The position numbers and the translations under genes are program-made. A DNA stretch of 64,000 nt, from the NCBI RefSeq assembly GCF_014199445.1, contig NZ_JACIJS010000008.1, positions 62,001 through 126,000 on the forward strand. The letters run 5' to 3'. Positions within the stretch are counted from its first letter, which is position 1, and each line of letters begins with the position of its first letter. The notes beneath the pieces were generated by a model. The model did not search any database. It was not told the origin of the DNA and saw only the letters and a program-made list of their open reading frames with translations. Origin of the DNA: Rubricella aquisinus. GTDB taxonomy: Bacteria > Pseudomonadota > Alphaproteobacteria > Rhodobacterales > Rhodobacteraceae. This document shows positions 8,487 to 17,560 of this stretch, one piece after another.

Positions 8487-8873
8487 ATGGCTGACGTGAA
8501 CCGGGGCAATCGCCCGCTTTCCCCGCATCTTGGTATCTATCATTATTACATCACCATGATCGCCTCGATCACCAACCGGATCGCCGGGGTGGGACTTGCC
8601 GTTGGGGCATTGCTTGCGGTGTGGTGGCTTTTGGCGGCGGCAACGGATGCTGCCTATTTCGCGACCGTCGATGGGCTGGTGACCTCGATCATCGGGGATA
8701 TCGTGATGCTGGGATCGCTGTTCGCGCTGTGGTGGCATTTCTTTGGCGGGTTGCGGCATCTGTATTGGGACACCAATCGCGGCTTTAACCTAGATGTGGC
8801 CAACAAGCTTTCACTCTATTCCATGATCGGGGCGGTGGTGATGACCATCATCAGCCTTCTGATCATTCTGTAA
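8487..8873 (+). CDS. sdhC: Succinate dehydrogenase cytochrome b556 subunit
   Basis: The protein has 128 residues and three membrane helices, and anchors succinate dehydrogenase (complex II) in the inner membrane. The family start NRPLSPHLGIYHYYITMIASITNR is visible (first 30 residues), with the Ser/Arg quinone-site region. HFFGGLRHLYWD carries the haem-ligand histidine. I chose the ATG at 8487, which follows AAAGAGGGACC; an in-frame start at 8379 would add 36 residues that match nothing in the family. It is the first gene of sdhCDAB and lies behind the twin palindromes at 8321-8355. Confidence 0.96.
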   Translation: MADVNRGNRPLSPHLGIYHYYITMIASITNRIAGVGLAVGALLAVWWLLAAATDAAYFATVDGLVTSIIGDIVMLGSLFALWWHFFGGLRHLYWDTNRGFNLDVANKLSLYSMIGAVVMTIISLLIIL

Positions 8874-8885
8874 GCGGAGGGGATC

Positions 8886-9263
8886 ATGGATTATCGCACG
8901 AACCGCAAACGGGCTGCTGGCCTTGGCTCCGCCAAGGATGGTGTTGAGCATTACTGGCAGATGAAGGTCACGAGCTATGCGCTGGTGTTCCTCACGCCCC
9001 TGTTCATTTTCACCTTTGGCCGTTTGCTGGGTGCCGAGCACGCGCAGGTCGTCGCGGCGTTTGGCAATCCGTTCAACGCGGTGGTCGCCATCCTGATGAT
9101 CGGGGTGAGTTTCTACCATCTGAAACTCGGCTTGCAGGTTGTGATTGAGGACTATGTGCATGGGTCGGCGCGGATGCCGTCGCTTCTGGCCAACACGTTC
9201 TTTTGCTACGCGCTGGGTGCTGCCGGGATTTTCGCCGTGGCGAAGATCGCCTTTGGCGTCTGA
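8886..9263 (+). CDS. sdhD: Succinate dehydrogenase hydrophobic membrane anchor subunit
   Basis: This 125-residue, three-helix membrane protein is the partner of SdhC. The segments YWQMKVTSYALVFLTPLFIF, FYHLKLGLQVVIEDYVH and a final helix rich in Ala/Gly match alphaproteobacterial SdhD. The histidine in the FYHLKLG segment is the likely second haem ligand. It lies 12 bases after sdhC with GCGGAGGGGATC before its ATG, and 15 bases before sdhA, so it is within the operon. Confidence 0.95.
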   Translation: MDYRTNRKRAAGLGSAKDGVEHYWQMKVTSYALVFLTPLFIFTFGRLLGAEHAQVVAAFGNPFNAVVAILMIGVSFYHLKLGLQVVIEDYVHGSARMPSLLANTFFCYALGAAGIFAVAKIAFGV

Positions 9264-9278
9264 TCGGGGATACGGACT

Positions 9279-11087
9279 ATGACTGCTTATACTTATGTTG
9301 ATCACGAATATGATGTCGTCGTTGTCGGCGCGGGCGGGGCTGGCCTGCGCGCGACGCTCGGCATGGCGGAACAGGGGCTGCGGACAGCCTGTGTGACCAA
9401 GGTGTTCCCGACACGCTCCCACACCGTGGCTGCTCAGGGCGGGATCGCGGCGTCGCTGTCGAATATGGGCCCTGATAGCTGGCAGTGGCATATGTATGAC
9501 ACCGTCAAAGGCTCCGATTGGCTGGGTGATACGGATGCGATGGAATACCTCGCGCGTGAGGCCCCGAAGGCCGTTTATGAGCTGGAGCATTACGGCGTGC
9601 CGTTCTCCCGCACCGAAGATGGCAAGATTTACCAGCGCCCGTTCGGCGGCCACACCACCGAATATGGTGAAGGCCCCCCGGTGCAGCGCACCTGTGCTGC
9701 GGCAGACCGGACCGGCCACGCGATCCTGCACACGCTCTATGGTCAGAGCCTGAAGAACAACGCGGAATTCTTCATCGAGTATTTTGCGACCGACCTCATC
9801 ATGTCCGAAGATGGCGTGTGTCAGGGTCTGATCGCGTGGAAACTGGATGACGGCACGATCCACCGGTTCAACGCAAAGATGGTCGTGCTGGCAACCGGCG
9901 GCTATGGCCGGGCGTATTTCTCCGCCACCTCCGCGCATACCTGCACGGGTGACGGTGGCGGGATGGTCGCGCGGCAGGGATTGCCGCTTCAGGACATGGA
10001 ATTCGTGCAATTCCACCCGACCGGCATCTATGGCTCCGGCTGTTTGATCACCGAAGGCGCGCGGGGCGAAGGCGGCTATCTGACCAACTCCGAAGGTGAG
10101 CGGTTCATGGAGCGGTATGCCCCGACCTATAAAGACCTCGCCTCCCGCGATGTGGTGTCCCGCTGCATGACGATGGAAATCCGAGAAGGGCGCGGCGTGG
10201 GGCCGGATGGTGATCACATCCACCTACACCTTGACCACCTGCCGCCAGAGACGCTGAACCTGCGCCTGCCGGGTATCTCCGAAAGCGCGCGTATTTTCGC
10301 GGGTGTGGACCTGACGAAAGAGCCGATCCCGGTTCTGCCGACGGTGCATTACAACATGGGTGGCATCCCGACGAATTACTGGGGCGAAGTGCTGAACCCG
10401 ACCGCCGATGATCCGGATCGTATCCAGCCGGGTCTGATGGCCGTGGGCGAGGCGGGCTGTGCGTCCGTCCATGGGGCGAACCGTTTGGGCTCGAACTCCC
10501 TCATCGACTTGGTGGTGTTTGGCCGGGCGGCCGCGATCCGGGCAGGTCAGGTCGTGGACCCGTCCACCCCGAACCGACCACTCAATGAGGCATCGGTGGA
10601 GAAGGCGATGGAGCGGTTCGACCGGTTCCGCAATGCGGCAGGCGCCAAACCGACCGCCGAAATCCGCCTCGACATGCAAAAGGCGATGCAGGCCGACGCC
10701 GCCGTGTTCCGCACCGACAAGACGCTCGCGGAAGGGGTCGAAAAGATGACGGCCATTGCCGGGCAAATGGCTGATGTGCAGGTCACCGACCGCTCCCTCA
10801 TCTGGAACTCCGATCTGATGGAGACGCTGGAACTGGATAACCTGATGCCGAACGCGCTGTGCACCATCGTGTCCGCTGAGGCGCGCAAGGAAAGCCGTGG
10901 CGCACATGCGCATGAGGACTATCCCGACCGCGATGACGAGAACTGGCGCAAGCACTCCCTCGCCACGATGGACGGGGAGACCAAGGTCAACCTGACCTAT
11001 CGCGGCGTGCATCTTGATCCGCTGACGCCACAGGATCAGGGCGGCATCGACATGAAGAAAATCGCGCCCAAGGCGCGGGTTTATTGA
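9279..11087 (+). CDS. sdhA: Succinate dehydrogenase flavoprotein subunit
   Basis: The protein has 602 residues, the standard length. It oxidises succinate to fumarate and passes electrons through covalent FAD. The N-terminal nucleotide-binding motif is [15 protein letters not shown]. The flavin-attachment histidine is in [18 protein letters not shown]. The active-site segments [21 protein letters not shown] and [16 protein letters not shown] are intact, as is [18 protein letters not shown]. The C-terminal helical domain ends in ARVY. It is the third gene of sdhCDAB. Confidence 0.98.
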   Translation: MTAYTYVDHEYDVVVVGAGGAGLRATLGMAEQGLRTACVTKVFPTRSHTVAAQGGIAASLSNMGPDSWQWHMYDTVKGSDWLGDTDAMEYLAREAPKAVYELEHYGVPFSRTEDGKIYQRPFGGHTTEYGEGPPVQRTCAAADRTGHAILHTLYGQSLKNNAEFFIEYFATDLIMSEDGVCQGLIAWKLDDGTIHRFNAKMVVLATGGYGRAYFSATSAHTCTGDGGGMVARQGLPLQDMEFVQFHPTGIYGSGCLITEGARGEGGYLTNSEGERFMERYAPTYKDLASRDVVSRCMTMEIREGRGVGPDGDHIHLHLDHLPPETLNLRLPGISESARIFAGVDLTKEPIPVLPTVHYNMGGIPTNYWGEVLNPTADDPDRIQPGLMAVGEAGCASVHGANRLGSNSLIDLVVFGRAAAIRAGQVVDPSTPNRPLNEASVEKAMERFDRFRNAAGAKPTAEIRLDMQKAMQADAAVFRTDKTLAEGVEKMTAIAGQMADVQVTDRSLIWNSDLMETLELDNLMPNALCTIVSAEARKESRGAHAHEDYPDRDDENWRKHSLATMDGETKVNLTYRGVHLDPLTPQDQGGIDMKKIAPKARVY

Positions 11088-11099
11088 GGAGAGACGATC

Positions 11100-11882
11100 A
11101 TGGTTGAATTCACGCTCCCCAAAAACTCCCGAGTCAAGGTCGGCAAAAGCTGGCCCAAGCCGGAGGGTGCCACTAATACCCGCGCGTTCAAGGTCTATCG
11201 TTTCGATCCCGATAGCGGAGAAAACCCGCGCGTCGATACCTATCACGTCGATCTCGACACCTGCGGGCCGATGGTTCTGGATGCGCTGATCAAGATCAAG
11301 TCAGAGATTGATCCGACGCTGACCTTCCGCCGGTCCTGTCGCGAAGGGATTTGCGGCTCTTGCGCGATGAATATCGGCGGGATCAACACGCTTGCCTGTA
11401 TCCACGGGATTGACGAGGCCCCGAAAGGTGACATCGCGATCTATCCATTGCCGCATATGCCGGTCGTGAAGGATCTGATCCCGGATCTGACGCATTTCTA
11501 CGCCCAGCACGCCAGCATCATGCCGTGGCTTGAGACGAAATCGAACACGCCCGCGAAAGAGTGGCGGCAGTCGATCGAGGATCGTGAAAAGCTCGATGGG
11601 CTGTATGAATGCGTGATGTGCGCATGCTGCTCCACCTCCTGCCCGTCCTATTGGTGGAACGGTGATCGGTATCTTGGCCCCGCGGCCCTGCTGCACGCCT
11701 ATCGCTGGATCATCGACAGCCGCGATGAGGCAACAGGGGAGCGTCTGGACGAGTTGGAAGACCCGTTCAAGCTCTATCGCTGCCACACGATCATGAACTG
11801 CGCGCAGACCTGCCCGAAGGGACTGAACCCCGCCAAGGCAATCAGCGAGATCAAGAGCCTGATGGTCGAACGCCGGGTTTGA
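11100..11882 (+). CDS. sdhB: Succinate dehydrogenase iron-sulfur subunit
   Basis: The protein has 260 residues with all three cluster motifs. The [2Fe-2S] ligands are Cys80, Cys85, Cys88 and Cys100 ([15 protein letters not shown], then TLAC). The [4Fe-4S] motif is [16 protein letters not shown], and the [3Fe-4S] part is [17 protein letters not shown]. It carries electrons from SdhA to the membrane subunits. The GAGGAGAGACGATC sequence before the ATG is a strong ribosome-binding site. It is the last gene of the operon and is followed by a clear intrinsic terminator. Confidence 0.98.
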   Translation: MVEFTLPKNSRVKVGKSWPKPEGATNTRAFKVYRFDPDSGENPRVDTYHVDLDTCGPMVLDALIKIKSEIDPTLTFRRSCREGICGSCAMNIGGINTLACIHGIDEAPKGDIAIYPLPHMPVVKDLIPDLTHFYAQHASIMPWLETKSNTPAKEWRQSIEDREKLDGLYECVMCACCSTSCPSYWWNGDRYLGPAALLHAYRWIIDSRDEATGERLDELEDPFKLYRCHTIMNCAQTCPKGLNPAKAISEIKSLMVERRV

Positions 11883-11894
11883 TTTTGACTTGAG

Positions 11895-11932
11895 AAAGGG
11901 CGGTGCGGGGCATTCCCGACACCGCCCTTTTT
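11895..11932 (+). terminator. Intrinsic terminator of sdhCDAB
   Basis: AAAGGGCGGTG (11895-11905) pairs with CACCGCCCTTT (11920-11930), with an inner CGGG/CCCG pairing and a run of T residues. It begins 12 bases after the sdhB stop codon. Confidence 0.93.
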
Positions 11933-11955
11933 GTGTCCGGCGGCGACATAAGCCT

Positions 11956-12111
11956 GTCCGTGCGGTCGCCCGAGGGGGCCGCAAGAACGGTTGTGTTACA
12001 TGATTAATCCCTCACCCCCGAACGACCTACACGCCCTGCGGAGCGGTTGAGATGCGGCCGCCTGACGGCGGGCGGCCGCACGGACTGGCGCCTTCGGCGT
12101 GATTCCAGTCC
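11956..12111 (+). repeat. GCGGCCGCC inverted-repeat element, copy 1
   Basis: This 156-bp element lies between the convergent sdhB and lysS genes. Outer arms 11956-11970 and 12071-12085 are a 15-bp inverted repeat with one G-T type mismatch. Each arm also begins or ends its own GC-rich hairpin (11962-11982 and about 12054-12079). A 3' hairpin follows: GGACTGG 12082-12088 with CCAGTCC 12105-12111, enclosing CGCC/GGCG. A second copy with the same architecture is at 33745-33902. No reading frame of note lies inside. Confidence 0.75.
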
Positions 12112-12133
12112 GGTAAGTCGTCGTATCGCAGGC

Positions 12134-13714
12134 TCAGCCCTTCACGAACGCGCCCGACAGCGCGTCGTCGATCAGCTTGATGCTTTCGTCCATACCGTAA
12201 AGCGCCACAAACCCGCCAAAGCGCGGCCCTTGGGATGCACCCAACAGCACCTCATAGATCGCCTTGAACCACTCGCGCAGCGGCTCGAACCCGTGCTCTT
12301 TACCGACCGCGAACACGACCGTTTGAAGGGCCTCCGGCTCCACCTCGCCGTCATAGTTGGCCAAACGGTCACGCAGGTCACGCAGCGCGGCTTCCTCTTG
12401 CGCATCGGGCATCCGGTACACTTTCTCCGGCTTCACGAAATCCTGGAAATAACGCACGGCATAGCCTGCCGCCGCATCAAGGCCGGGATGGGTTTCGGCA
12501 TTCGCCTCTGGCGCATAACGGCGGATAAAGCCCCAGAGCGTTTCCTTATCCTCAGCATTCGCGACACTCGCCAAATTCAGGAGCATGGCGAAGGACACGA
12601 CCATATCGGACGCGGGCACATTGCCCGAATGGATATGGAACACCGGGTTCGCGACCTGCTGCGCGGGTGTCTGATCGGGGAAGGCGCGCAATTGCTGGTG
12701 ATATTCGTCCACCGCCTTCGGGATCACGTCGAAATACATCCGCTTTGCCGTTTTCGGCTTTTGGTACATGAAATAAGACAGCGACTCGGTCGCGGCATAG
12801 GTCAGCCATTCGTCGATGGAGAGGCCGTTGCCCTTGGATTTGGAGATTTTCTCCCCGTTCTCATCAAGGAACAGTTCGTAGTTGAAATTCTCTGGCGGTC
12901 GGCCCCCAAGGACAGAACAGATGCCCGCATAAATCTTGGTGTTGGTGGAGTGATCCTTGCCATACATCTCGAAATCAACGCCGAGTGCTGCCCAGCGCGC
13001 GCCGAAATCGGGCTTCCATTGCAGTTTCACATTGCCACCCGTGACGGGAAGGGTCACGTCCTGCCCGTCCTCCTCATAGGTGATGGTGCCGTCCTTGGCA
13101 TTCACCTCTTTCATCGGGACATAAAGCACCCGCCCCGTGGTGGGGGAGATCGGCAGGAAGCAGGAATAGGTCTGCTGGCGCTCTTCGCGCAGGGAGGCGA
13201 GCATGATCTTCATGATCGCGTCATACCGTTCTGCCGCGCGCAGGAGGATGTCGTCCATCTTGCCGGAGCGGTAATACTCCGTCGCGCTGATGAACTCATA
13301 TTCGAACCCGAACGTGTCGAGGAACCGGCGCAGCATCGCGTTGTTATGATGGCCAAAGCTTTCATGAGTGCCGAACGGGTCCGGCACGTCCGTCAACGGG
13401 CGCTGAAGATGCTCATCTAGCTGGCGCGGGTTCGGCACGTTGTCCGGCACCTTGCGCATCCCGTCCATATCGTCTGAGAAACAGATCAGGCGGGTGGGGA
13501 TATCCGACAGCATCTCAAAGGCGCGGCGCACCATCGTGGTGCGCGCCACTTCGCCAAAGGTGCCGATATGCGGCAGGCCCGAGGGGCCATACCCCGTCTC
13601 GAACAACACATAGCCTTTTTCGGGCGGCGCCTTTTCATAGCGTTTGAGCAGGCGACGTGCTTCTTCAAAAGGCCAGGCCTTCGATTGCATCGCTTCGTCG
13701 CGCAGGGTGCTCAT
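12134..13714 (-). CDS. lysS: Lysine--tRNA ligase, class I
   Basis: This 526-residue enzyme charges tRNA-Lys. It is the class I (archaeal-type) LysRS found in many alphaproteobacteria, not the class II enzyme of E. coli. The HIGH-type motif is in [15 protein letters not shown] (residues 41-55), and the KMSKS-type motif is KISKSKGN near residue 290. I chose the ATG at 13714, which has TTAGGACACAAGACA upstream; an in-frame start at 13756 would add 14 residues without family support. It is convergent with sdhCDAB and divergent from the TerB-like gene. Confidence 0.96.
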   Translation of the reverse strand: MSTLRDEAMQSKAWPFEEARRLLKRYEKAPPEKGYVLFETGYGPSGLPHIGTFGEVARTTMVRRAFEMLSDIPTRLICFSDDMDGMRKVPDNVPNPRQLDEHLQRPLTDVPDPFGTHESFGHHNNAMLRRFLDTFGFEYEFISATEYYRSGKMDDILLRAAERYDAIMKIMLASLREERQQTYSCFLPISPTTGRVLYVPMKEVNAKDGTITYEEDGQDVTLPVTGGNVKLQWKPDFGARWAALGVDFEMYGKDHSTNTKIYAGICSVLGGRPPENFNYELFLDENGEKISKSKGNGLSIDEWLTYAATESLSYFMYQKPKTAKRMYFDVIPKAVDEYHQQLRAFPDQTPAQQVANPVFHIHSGNVPASDMVVSFAMLLNLASVANAEDKETLWGFIRRYAPEANAETHPGLDAAAGYAVRYFQDFVKPEKVYRMPDAQEEAALRDLRDRLANYDGEVEPEALQTVVFAVGKEHGFEPLREWFKAIYEVLLGASQGPRFGGFVALYGMDESIKLIDDALSGAFVKG

Positions 13715-13825
13715 TGTCTTGTGTCCTAATTGGTAAACGGATTGTGCATCGCACATGAGGCGCAGACCTATTGCGAGAGGCGGGCGCGGTCAATATACCC
13801 CGTGTGAAACACAAGGAGTGTCCCC

Positions 13826-14248
13826 ATGGTTGAAAGCCCGATGAGCCCCGCAGACGCGCTGGTTGCCGTCATGATCGCGACATCTGCCGCGGATGAGCAA
13901 CTGTCCGACAAGGAATTGCGCACCATCGAGCAGCTTGTCAGCGTGCTGCCCGCCTTCAAGGGCTATGATACCGAACGTATCCCGGTGGTGTTTCAGGTCG
14001 TGTTCGACATTTTTGACGATATCGACGGGATCGACGCGCTGATCGGGCTGGTCAAGCAATCCTTGCCCGCAAAGCTGAATGAGACAGCCTATGCGCTGGC
14101 CTGCGATATCGCGGCGGCGGATGGCAAATTGGAAGCCTCCGAATTGCGGCTGTTGCAGATGCTGCGACAGGATCTTGAGGTCGATCGGTTGACCGCCGCC
14201 GCGATTGAGCGGGGGGCAAGCGCCCGGCATCGGCGCATCCCCGAATAA
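13826..14248 (+). CDS. TerB-like tellurite-resistance family protein
   Basis: This 140-residue all-helical protein resembles the TerB domain family: ADEQLSDKELRTIEQLV in the first half and ALACDIAAADGKLEASELRLLQMLRQDLEVD in the second. The D-x-x-L/K-x-x-E-L pattern occurs twice, as in TerB acidic repeats. TerB-family proteins are cytoplasmic and linked to stress or metal responses, but the exact role of stand-alone copies is not known. No other ter genes are nearby. It is divergent from lysS, and a degenerate hairpin repeat follows it. Confidence 0.8.
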   Translation: MVESPMSPADALVAVMIATSAADEQLSDKELRTIEQLVSVLPAFKGYDTERIPVVFQVVFDIFDDIDGIDALIGLVKQSLPAKLNETAYALACDIAAADGKLEASELRLLQMLRQDLEVDRLTAAAIERGASARHRRIPE

Positions 14249-14281
14249 GCCGCTCCGGTCCGTCCCGCGGGGTGGAGAGAT

Positions 14282-14323
14282 GCGCGCTCGCCGCGCGGGC
14301 GAGGTATTTGTAGAAAAAAGAAG
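14282..14323 (+). repeat. Dispersed intergenic repeat, copy 3 (degenerate)
   Basis: A GC-only hairpin (GCGCG 14282-14286 with CGCGC 14292-14296) is followed by GGGCGAGGTATTTG and TAGAAAAAAGAAG. The TGCCTCCGG box seen in the other copies is lost. It lies downstream of the TerB-like gene, in the same orientation. Confidence 0.5.
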
Positions 14324-14351
14324 ACGGGGCGTGGCGCGCGGGTGCCGCGCC

Positions 14352-14813
14352 CTATGTCATTTTGCGCCGGGTCACGGTGATGGACTGCGCGTTTCGGTAT
14401 TTGTGGCGGCGGGCATACATATAGGCCCCGAACCGGGCCATGAGGCCACTGCGTATCCCTGCGTCGATAACGATCCGGTCGGTCCAGATCGCGCCCGGCC
14501 CGCCCGGCTCCACCGTCAGGGTATGGTCCCATCGTGTCACGCCCGCCCCGCGCTCCCGGCTTTGGATCAGGCGGTTTTCCCGGTCCACCGTTTCGACATG
14601 CATCCGGTAATCCTTATTCCTGATCACGCCCCAGATGGTGACATCAACGACAAGCGTTTCGCCCTGCTCAATGGGTCGTTCCGGCAGGCCGTCATAGGTG
14701 GCAAGCCCATTCATCGCATCGGCCATTTCCTGCGGGTTGAGGGCCGCGGCGAAGATATCATCCGGGTCACCGGGATAGATCGCTTTCACCGTGAGTTCGA
14801 CAGGCATCGTCAT
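14352..14813 (-). CDS. SRPBCC (START-like) family protein
   Basis: This 153-residue protein resembles small START-like ligand-binding or polyketide-cyclase-type proteins: VELTVKAIYPGDPDDIFAAALNPQEMADAM at the N-terminus, a beta-rich middle with VTRWDHTLTVEPGGPGAIWTDRIVIDAG, and a C-terminal helix with MARFGAYMYARRHKYR. No ligand can be assigned. It starts three bases after the GNAT gene upstream, so the two are probably cotranscribed and translationally coupled. Confidence 0.7.
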   Translation of the reverse strand: MTMPVELTVKAIYPGDPDDIFAAALNPQEMADAMNGLATYDGLPERPIEQGETLVVDVTIWGVIRNKDYRMHVETVDRENRLIQSRERGAGVTRWDHTLTVEPGGPGAIWTDRIVIDAGIRSGLMARFGAYMYARRHKYRNAQSITVTRRKMT

Positions 14814-14816
14814 TCC

Positions 14817-15326
14817 TTATTCAGGGGTCATGGGATGATCGCCCCAAGGCTCCACCATCCCCGCAAGGGCTGCCATCGCGCCGGGATGCAGTTCCAGCGC
14901 CAAAAGCCGGTCAGGGTTGGTGGGGGGCGGATATTCCAGTGCCGTGGCCAAGGACCGCTGAAAGCCGAACCGGCTGTAATAGGGCGCGTCGCCCACAAGG
15001 ATCACGCGGCTCCACCCGGCATCGCGGGCACGCTCCAGCGTGTCGCGGATCAGGAGACCGCCCAGCCCCTCCCCCTGCCGGGTGGAGTGCACGGCAACCG
15101 GGCCAAGAAGGAGGGCGCCCTGCCCGCCGGCCCGCACGGGCCAATACCGGATCGCCCCCACCACCGCATCATATTCATCGCGCACCAGGCGGCTGAGATC
15201 CGCGACGGGCGGCCCCGCGCGCAAACGGTAACTGCTGAGCGCCTGCCGGCCAGGGGCAAAGCAACTGTCGTAGAGGTACTCGACCTCCTGATAATCAGAG
15301 GCGGTTTCGGGCAGGAAGCGGAACAT
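14817..15326 (-). CDS. GNAT family N-acetyltransferase (YhbS-like)
   Basis: This 169-residue protein is a single GNAT domain. The acetyl-CoA loop is in LLGPVAVHSTRQGEGLGGLLIRDTL, followed by VILVGDAPYYSRFGFQRS, the arrangement of the YhbS-type N-acetyltransferases. The substrate is unknown. I chose the ATG at 15326 (MFRFLPETASDY) because the family begins there; a longer frame from 15458 overlaps the promoter region of the divergent flavin reductase. It is the first gene of a two-gene unit with the START-like gene. Confidence 0.82.
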   Translation of the reverse strand: MFRFLPETASDYQEVEYLYDSCFAPGRQALSSYRLRAGPPVADLSRLVRDEYDAVVGAIRYWPVRAGGQGALLLGPVAVHSTRQGEGLGGLLIRDTLERARDAGWSRVILVGDAPYYSRFGFQRSLATALEYPPPTNPDRLLALELHPGAMAALAGMVEPWGDHPMTPE

Positions 15327-15483
15327 AAGACGGGCTCTTTTCAGACATGGACAAATCGCGCGGTGCGGCGGATTTCCGTCGTCGCAAGTGATTTGCCATG
15401 GCCAAGCCTCTTTCCGTTCCGTGGTGGAAGCGGTAGCACGGGGCCATCCGATCCGCAAACCCTGACAACACGGGAGACGCCAC

Positions 15484-16089
15484 TTGTTTTATCGCCCAGA
15501 GCACGGCCATGGCCTGCCGCATAATCCGTTCAACGCGATTGTCACCCCTCGCCCGATTGGCTGGATTTCCACACGCTCAAAGGACGGGCGCGAAAATCTG
15601 GCGCCGTATTCGTTTTTCAACGCAGTCGCCTATGTCCCGCCGCAGGTGATGTTTGCCTCCACCTCCGCCAAGGAGGATCGGCATATGGGCAAGGACAGTG
15701 TCGCCAATATTGATGAGACCGGCGTGTTCTGCGTCAACATCGTGGAATACGAGATGCGCGACAAGATGAACGTCTCAAGCGGGCCATATGATCAGGATAC
15801 GGACGAATTCGCCCTTGCCGGGATTGAGCGGGTGGCCTGTGAGACGATTGACTGTTCGCGGGTCGCGGGTGCGCCTGCGTCGCTTGAATGCAAACTGACG
15901 CAGATCGTCAAACTGCCGGGGGAGGCGAATTACACCGTTTTTGGCGAAGTCACCGGTGTGCATATGCGCGATGACTGCCTGACCGATGGCATTTTTGACG
16001 TGCTCAAATTCAATCCCCTCGCGCGGATGGGGTATCGTGACTATACTGTCGTGCGTGAGCGGTTCAGCCTCACCCGACCCGGAGAGTAA
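15484..16089 (+). CDS. Flavin reductase family protein (FMN-binding split barrel)
   Basis: This 201-residue protein has the flavin-reductase-like fold: NPFNAIVTPRPIGWISTRSKDG near residues 13-34, LAPYSFFNAVAYVPPQVMFAS and DTVANIDETG-like spacing, with DVLKFNPLARMGYRDYTVV at the C-terminus. It probably uses NAD(P)H to reduce FMN or a related substrate. The start codon appears to be TTG at 15484, seven bases after GGGAG; no ATG lies in the right place. Its stop is followed directly by the HAD phosphatase start, so the genes are in one operon. Confidence 0.83.
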   Translation: MFYRPEHGHGLPHNPFNAIVTPRPIGWISTRSKDGRENLAPYSFFNAVAYVPPQVMFASTSAKEDRHMGKDSVANIDETGVFCVNIVEYEMRDKMNVSSGPYDQDTDEFALAGIERVACETIDCSRVAGAPASLECKLTQIVKLPGEANYTVFGEVTGVHMRDDCLTDGIFDVLKFNPLARMGYRDYTVVRERFSLTRPGE

Positions 16090-16728
16090 ATGCTGCGCGG
16101 CGTATTGTTTGATTGCGACGGCGTGCTCGTGGATAGCGAGCCCATCACCAACCGTGTTTTGCGCGACAGTCTGGCCCGCTATGGGCTGGACATGCCGCAG
16201 GCTGAGGTGGAGGCCCGCTTTATCGGCGGCACGATGAGCGGGGTCCGGGCGGAGGCGATACGACTGGGCGCCAACCTGCCCGACGACTGGGTACAGGACG
16301 TCTATGACGAGGCCTTCGCCTGTCTTGAGGCAGAGGTGGAACTGATCCCCGGTGTTCTGCCCATGCTGGCGCGATGTGAGGCGCTGGGGCTCGCAATGGG
16401 CGTCGCCTCCAATGGTCGCACGGTCAAGATGGAGATCACCCTGCGCCGTACCGGATTGGCAGAACGGTTCGCGGGCCGGACCTTCAGCGCGCCCGAAATC
16501 GGCAAGCCAAAGCCCGCGCCCGATGTGTACCTCGCCGCTGCGATGGCGCTGAACCTCTGCCCACAGGAAACGATCGTGGTGGAGGACAGCGCGACCGGTG
16601 TTGAGGCCGCGATTGCCGCCGGGATGCGCTGCTTTGCCTATGTGCCCGAAGGCGACGGCGCACGACAAGCCGCGGCAGGGGCCACCGTGTTCCGCAATAT
16701 GGACGCCCTGCCCGCCCTGTTCCTATGA
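16090..16728 (+). CDS. HAD superfamily (subfamily IA) hydrolase
   Basis: This 212-residue haloacid-dehalogenase-type phosphatase has motif I DCDGVLVDSEP (residues 9-19), motif II VASNGR, motif III lysine in GKPKPAPDVYLAA, and motif IV VEDSATGVEAAIAAGM. The sequence resembles phosphoglycolate phosphatases and beta-phosphoglucomutases, so the likely reaction is removal or transfer of phosphate on a small sugar phosphate; the substrate is not certain. It begins at the base after the flavin reductase stop and overlaps the next gene by four bases. Confidence 0.88.
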   Translation: MLRGVLFDCDGVLVDSEPITNRVLRDSLARYGLDMPQAEVEARFIGGTMSGVRAEAIRLGANLPDDWVQDVYDEAFACLEAEVELIPGVLPMLARCEALGLAMGVASNGRTVKMEITLRRTGLAERFAGRTFSAPEIGKPKPAPDVYLAAAMALNLCPQETIVVEDSATGVEAAIAAGMRCFAYVPEGDGARQAAAGATVFRNMDALPALFL

Positions 16729-17558
16729 CCAAGCTGCCGACCATTGCGGGGCTATGGGTCGGCTCTGATCTGACATGGCTTGAACAGCTTTGCCTGCAAA
16801 GTTTTCTCGATCATGGGCATCCCGTGATCCTCTACACCCTCGGGCCGGTTGGTGGCATTCCGGGGGGCGTTATCCAGCGCCCTGCTGAGGACGTCTATGG
16901 CCCGCCTCCCTTTGACATCAGCGACAATGACCGGCAGCGTGTGGCGGTCTATTCCGATCTGTTTCGTCTGCACCTTATGCGGGACACGGCCCATATCTGG
17001 GCTGATCTCGATGCGCTTTGCACCCGGGCGATTGATTTTGACACGACCTACCTTTTTGCGGAGCCGAATGGCCCGACGACACCGATTGGCATTCTGCGCC
17101 TGCCCTCTGCGTCGCCTGCCTTGGCCGGGATGTTGGACTATGTGCTCAGCCCCAACCCGACCCAGCCGTGGCGGGGCGCGAAGCGGCACAGGGCCAATGC
17201 CGAACGGATCGCGCGGGGGGAGAGATGGGGGATTGAATCCCTGCCATGGGGATGCGCAGGGCCGCGCGCGATGACCCATTTCCTGACCCAAACGGGGGAG
17301 GTCGCCCATGCGCTGCCCTCCCATGTGTTCTATCCGCTTGGGGTCGATCAGCTTTGGATGCTGCATGACCCCAACGTGATCGACCCTGAGGTGGAGCGGA
17401 CGGGCAGCCATTCCGTCCATATCTATGGCCATCAGAAGAAGCTGTTGGCCAATCGTGCAGGCGGATTGCCGGTGCCCGGCTCATACCTCGACAGGAAATG
17501 CGCGGCCCATGGCATTGTGCCGACCGATGCGCCGATTGTGCCTCTCGTCTGGATGTGA
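16725..17558 (+). CDS. Glycosyltransferase with DXD sugar-binding motif (GT32-like)
   Basis: The protein has 277 residues. The segment VYSDLFRLHLMRDTAHIWADLDALC (residues about 83-108, with the DLD nucleotide-sugar/metal motif) resembles the DXD glycosyltransferase region of the GT32 and capsular-polysaccharide group, which often reads SDLFRY..GGIYADLD. A PIGILRLPSASPAL segment follows. There is no signal peptide or membrane helix. The donor and acceptor are unknown; a role in surface polysaccharide is an inference. It overlaps the HAD gene (ATGA), making a coupled trio with the flavin reductase. Confidence 0.7.
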   Translation: MTKLPTIAGLWVGSDLTWLEQLCLQSFLDHGHPVILYTLGPVGGIPGGVIQRPAEDVYGPPPFDISDNDRQRVAVYSDLFRLHLMRDTAHIWADLDALCTRAIDFDTTYLFAEPNGPTTPIGILRLPSASPALAGMLDYVLSPNPTQPWRGAKRHRANAERIARGERWGIESLPWGCAGPRAMTHFLTQTGEVAHALPSHVFYPLGVDQLWMLHDPNVIDPEVERTGSHSVHIYGHQKKLLANRAGGLPVPGSYLDRKCAAHGIVPTDAPIVPLVWM

Positions 17559-17560
17559 GG

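Noticed and set aside
12047-13420. 457-codon plus-strand frame opposite lysS
   Set aside because: Antisense shadow of class I LysRS; it begins inside the inverted-repeat element.
13826-14248. Tellurite resistance operon
   Set aside because: Only a lone TerB-like gene is present; no terA, terC, terD or terZ is nearby.
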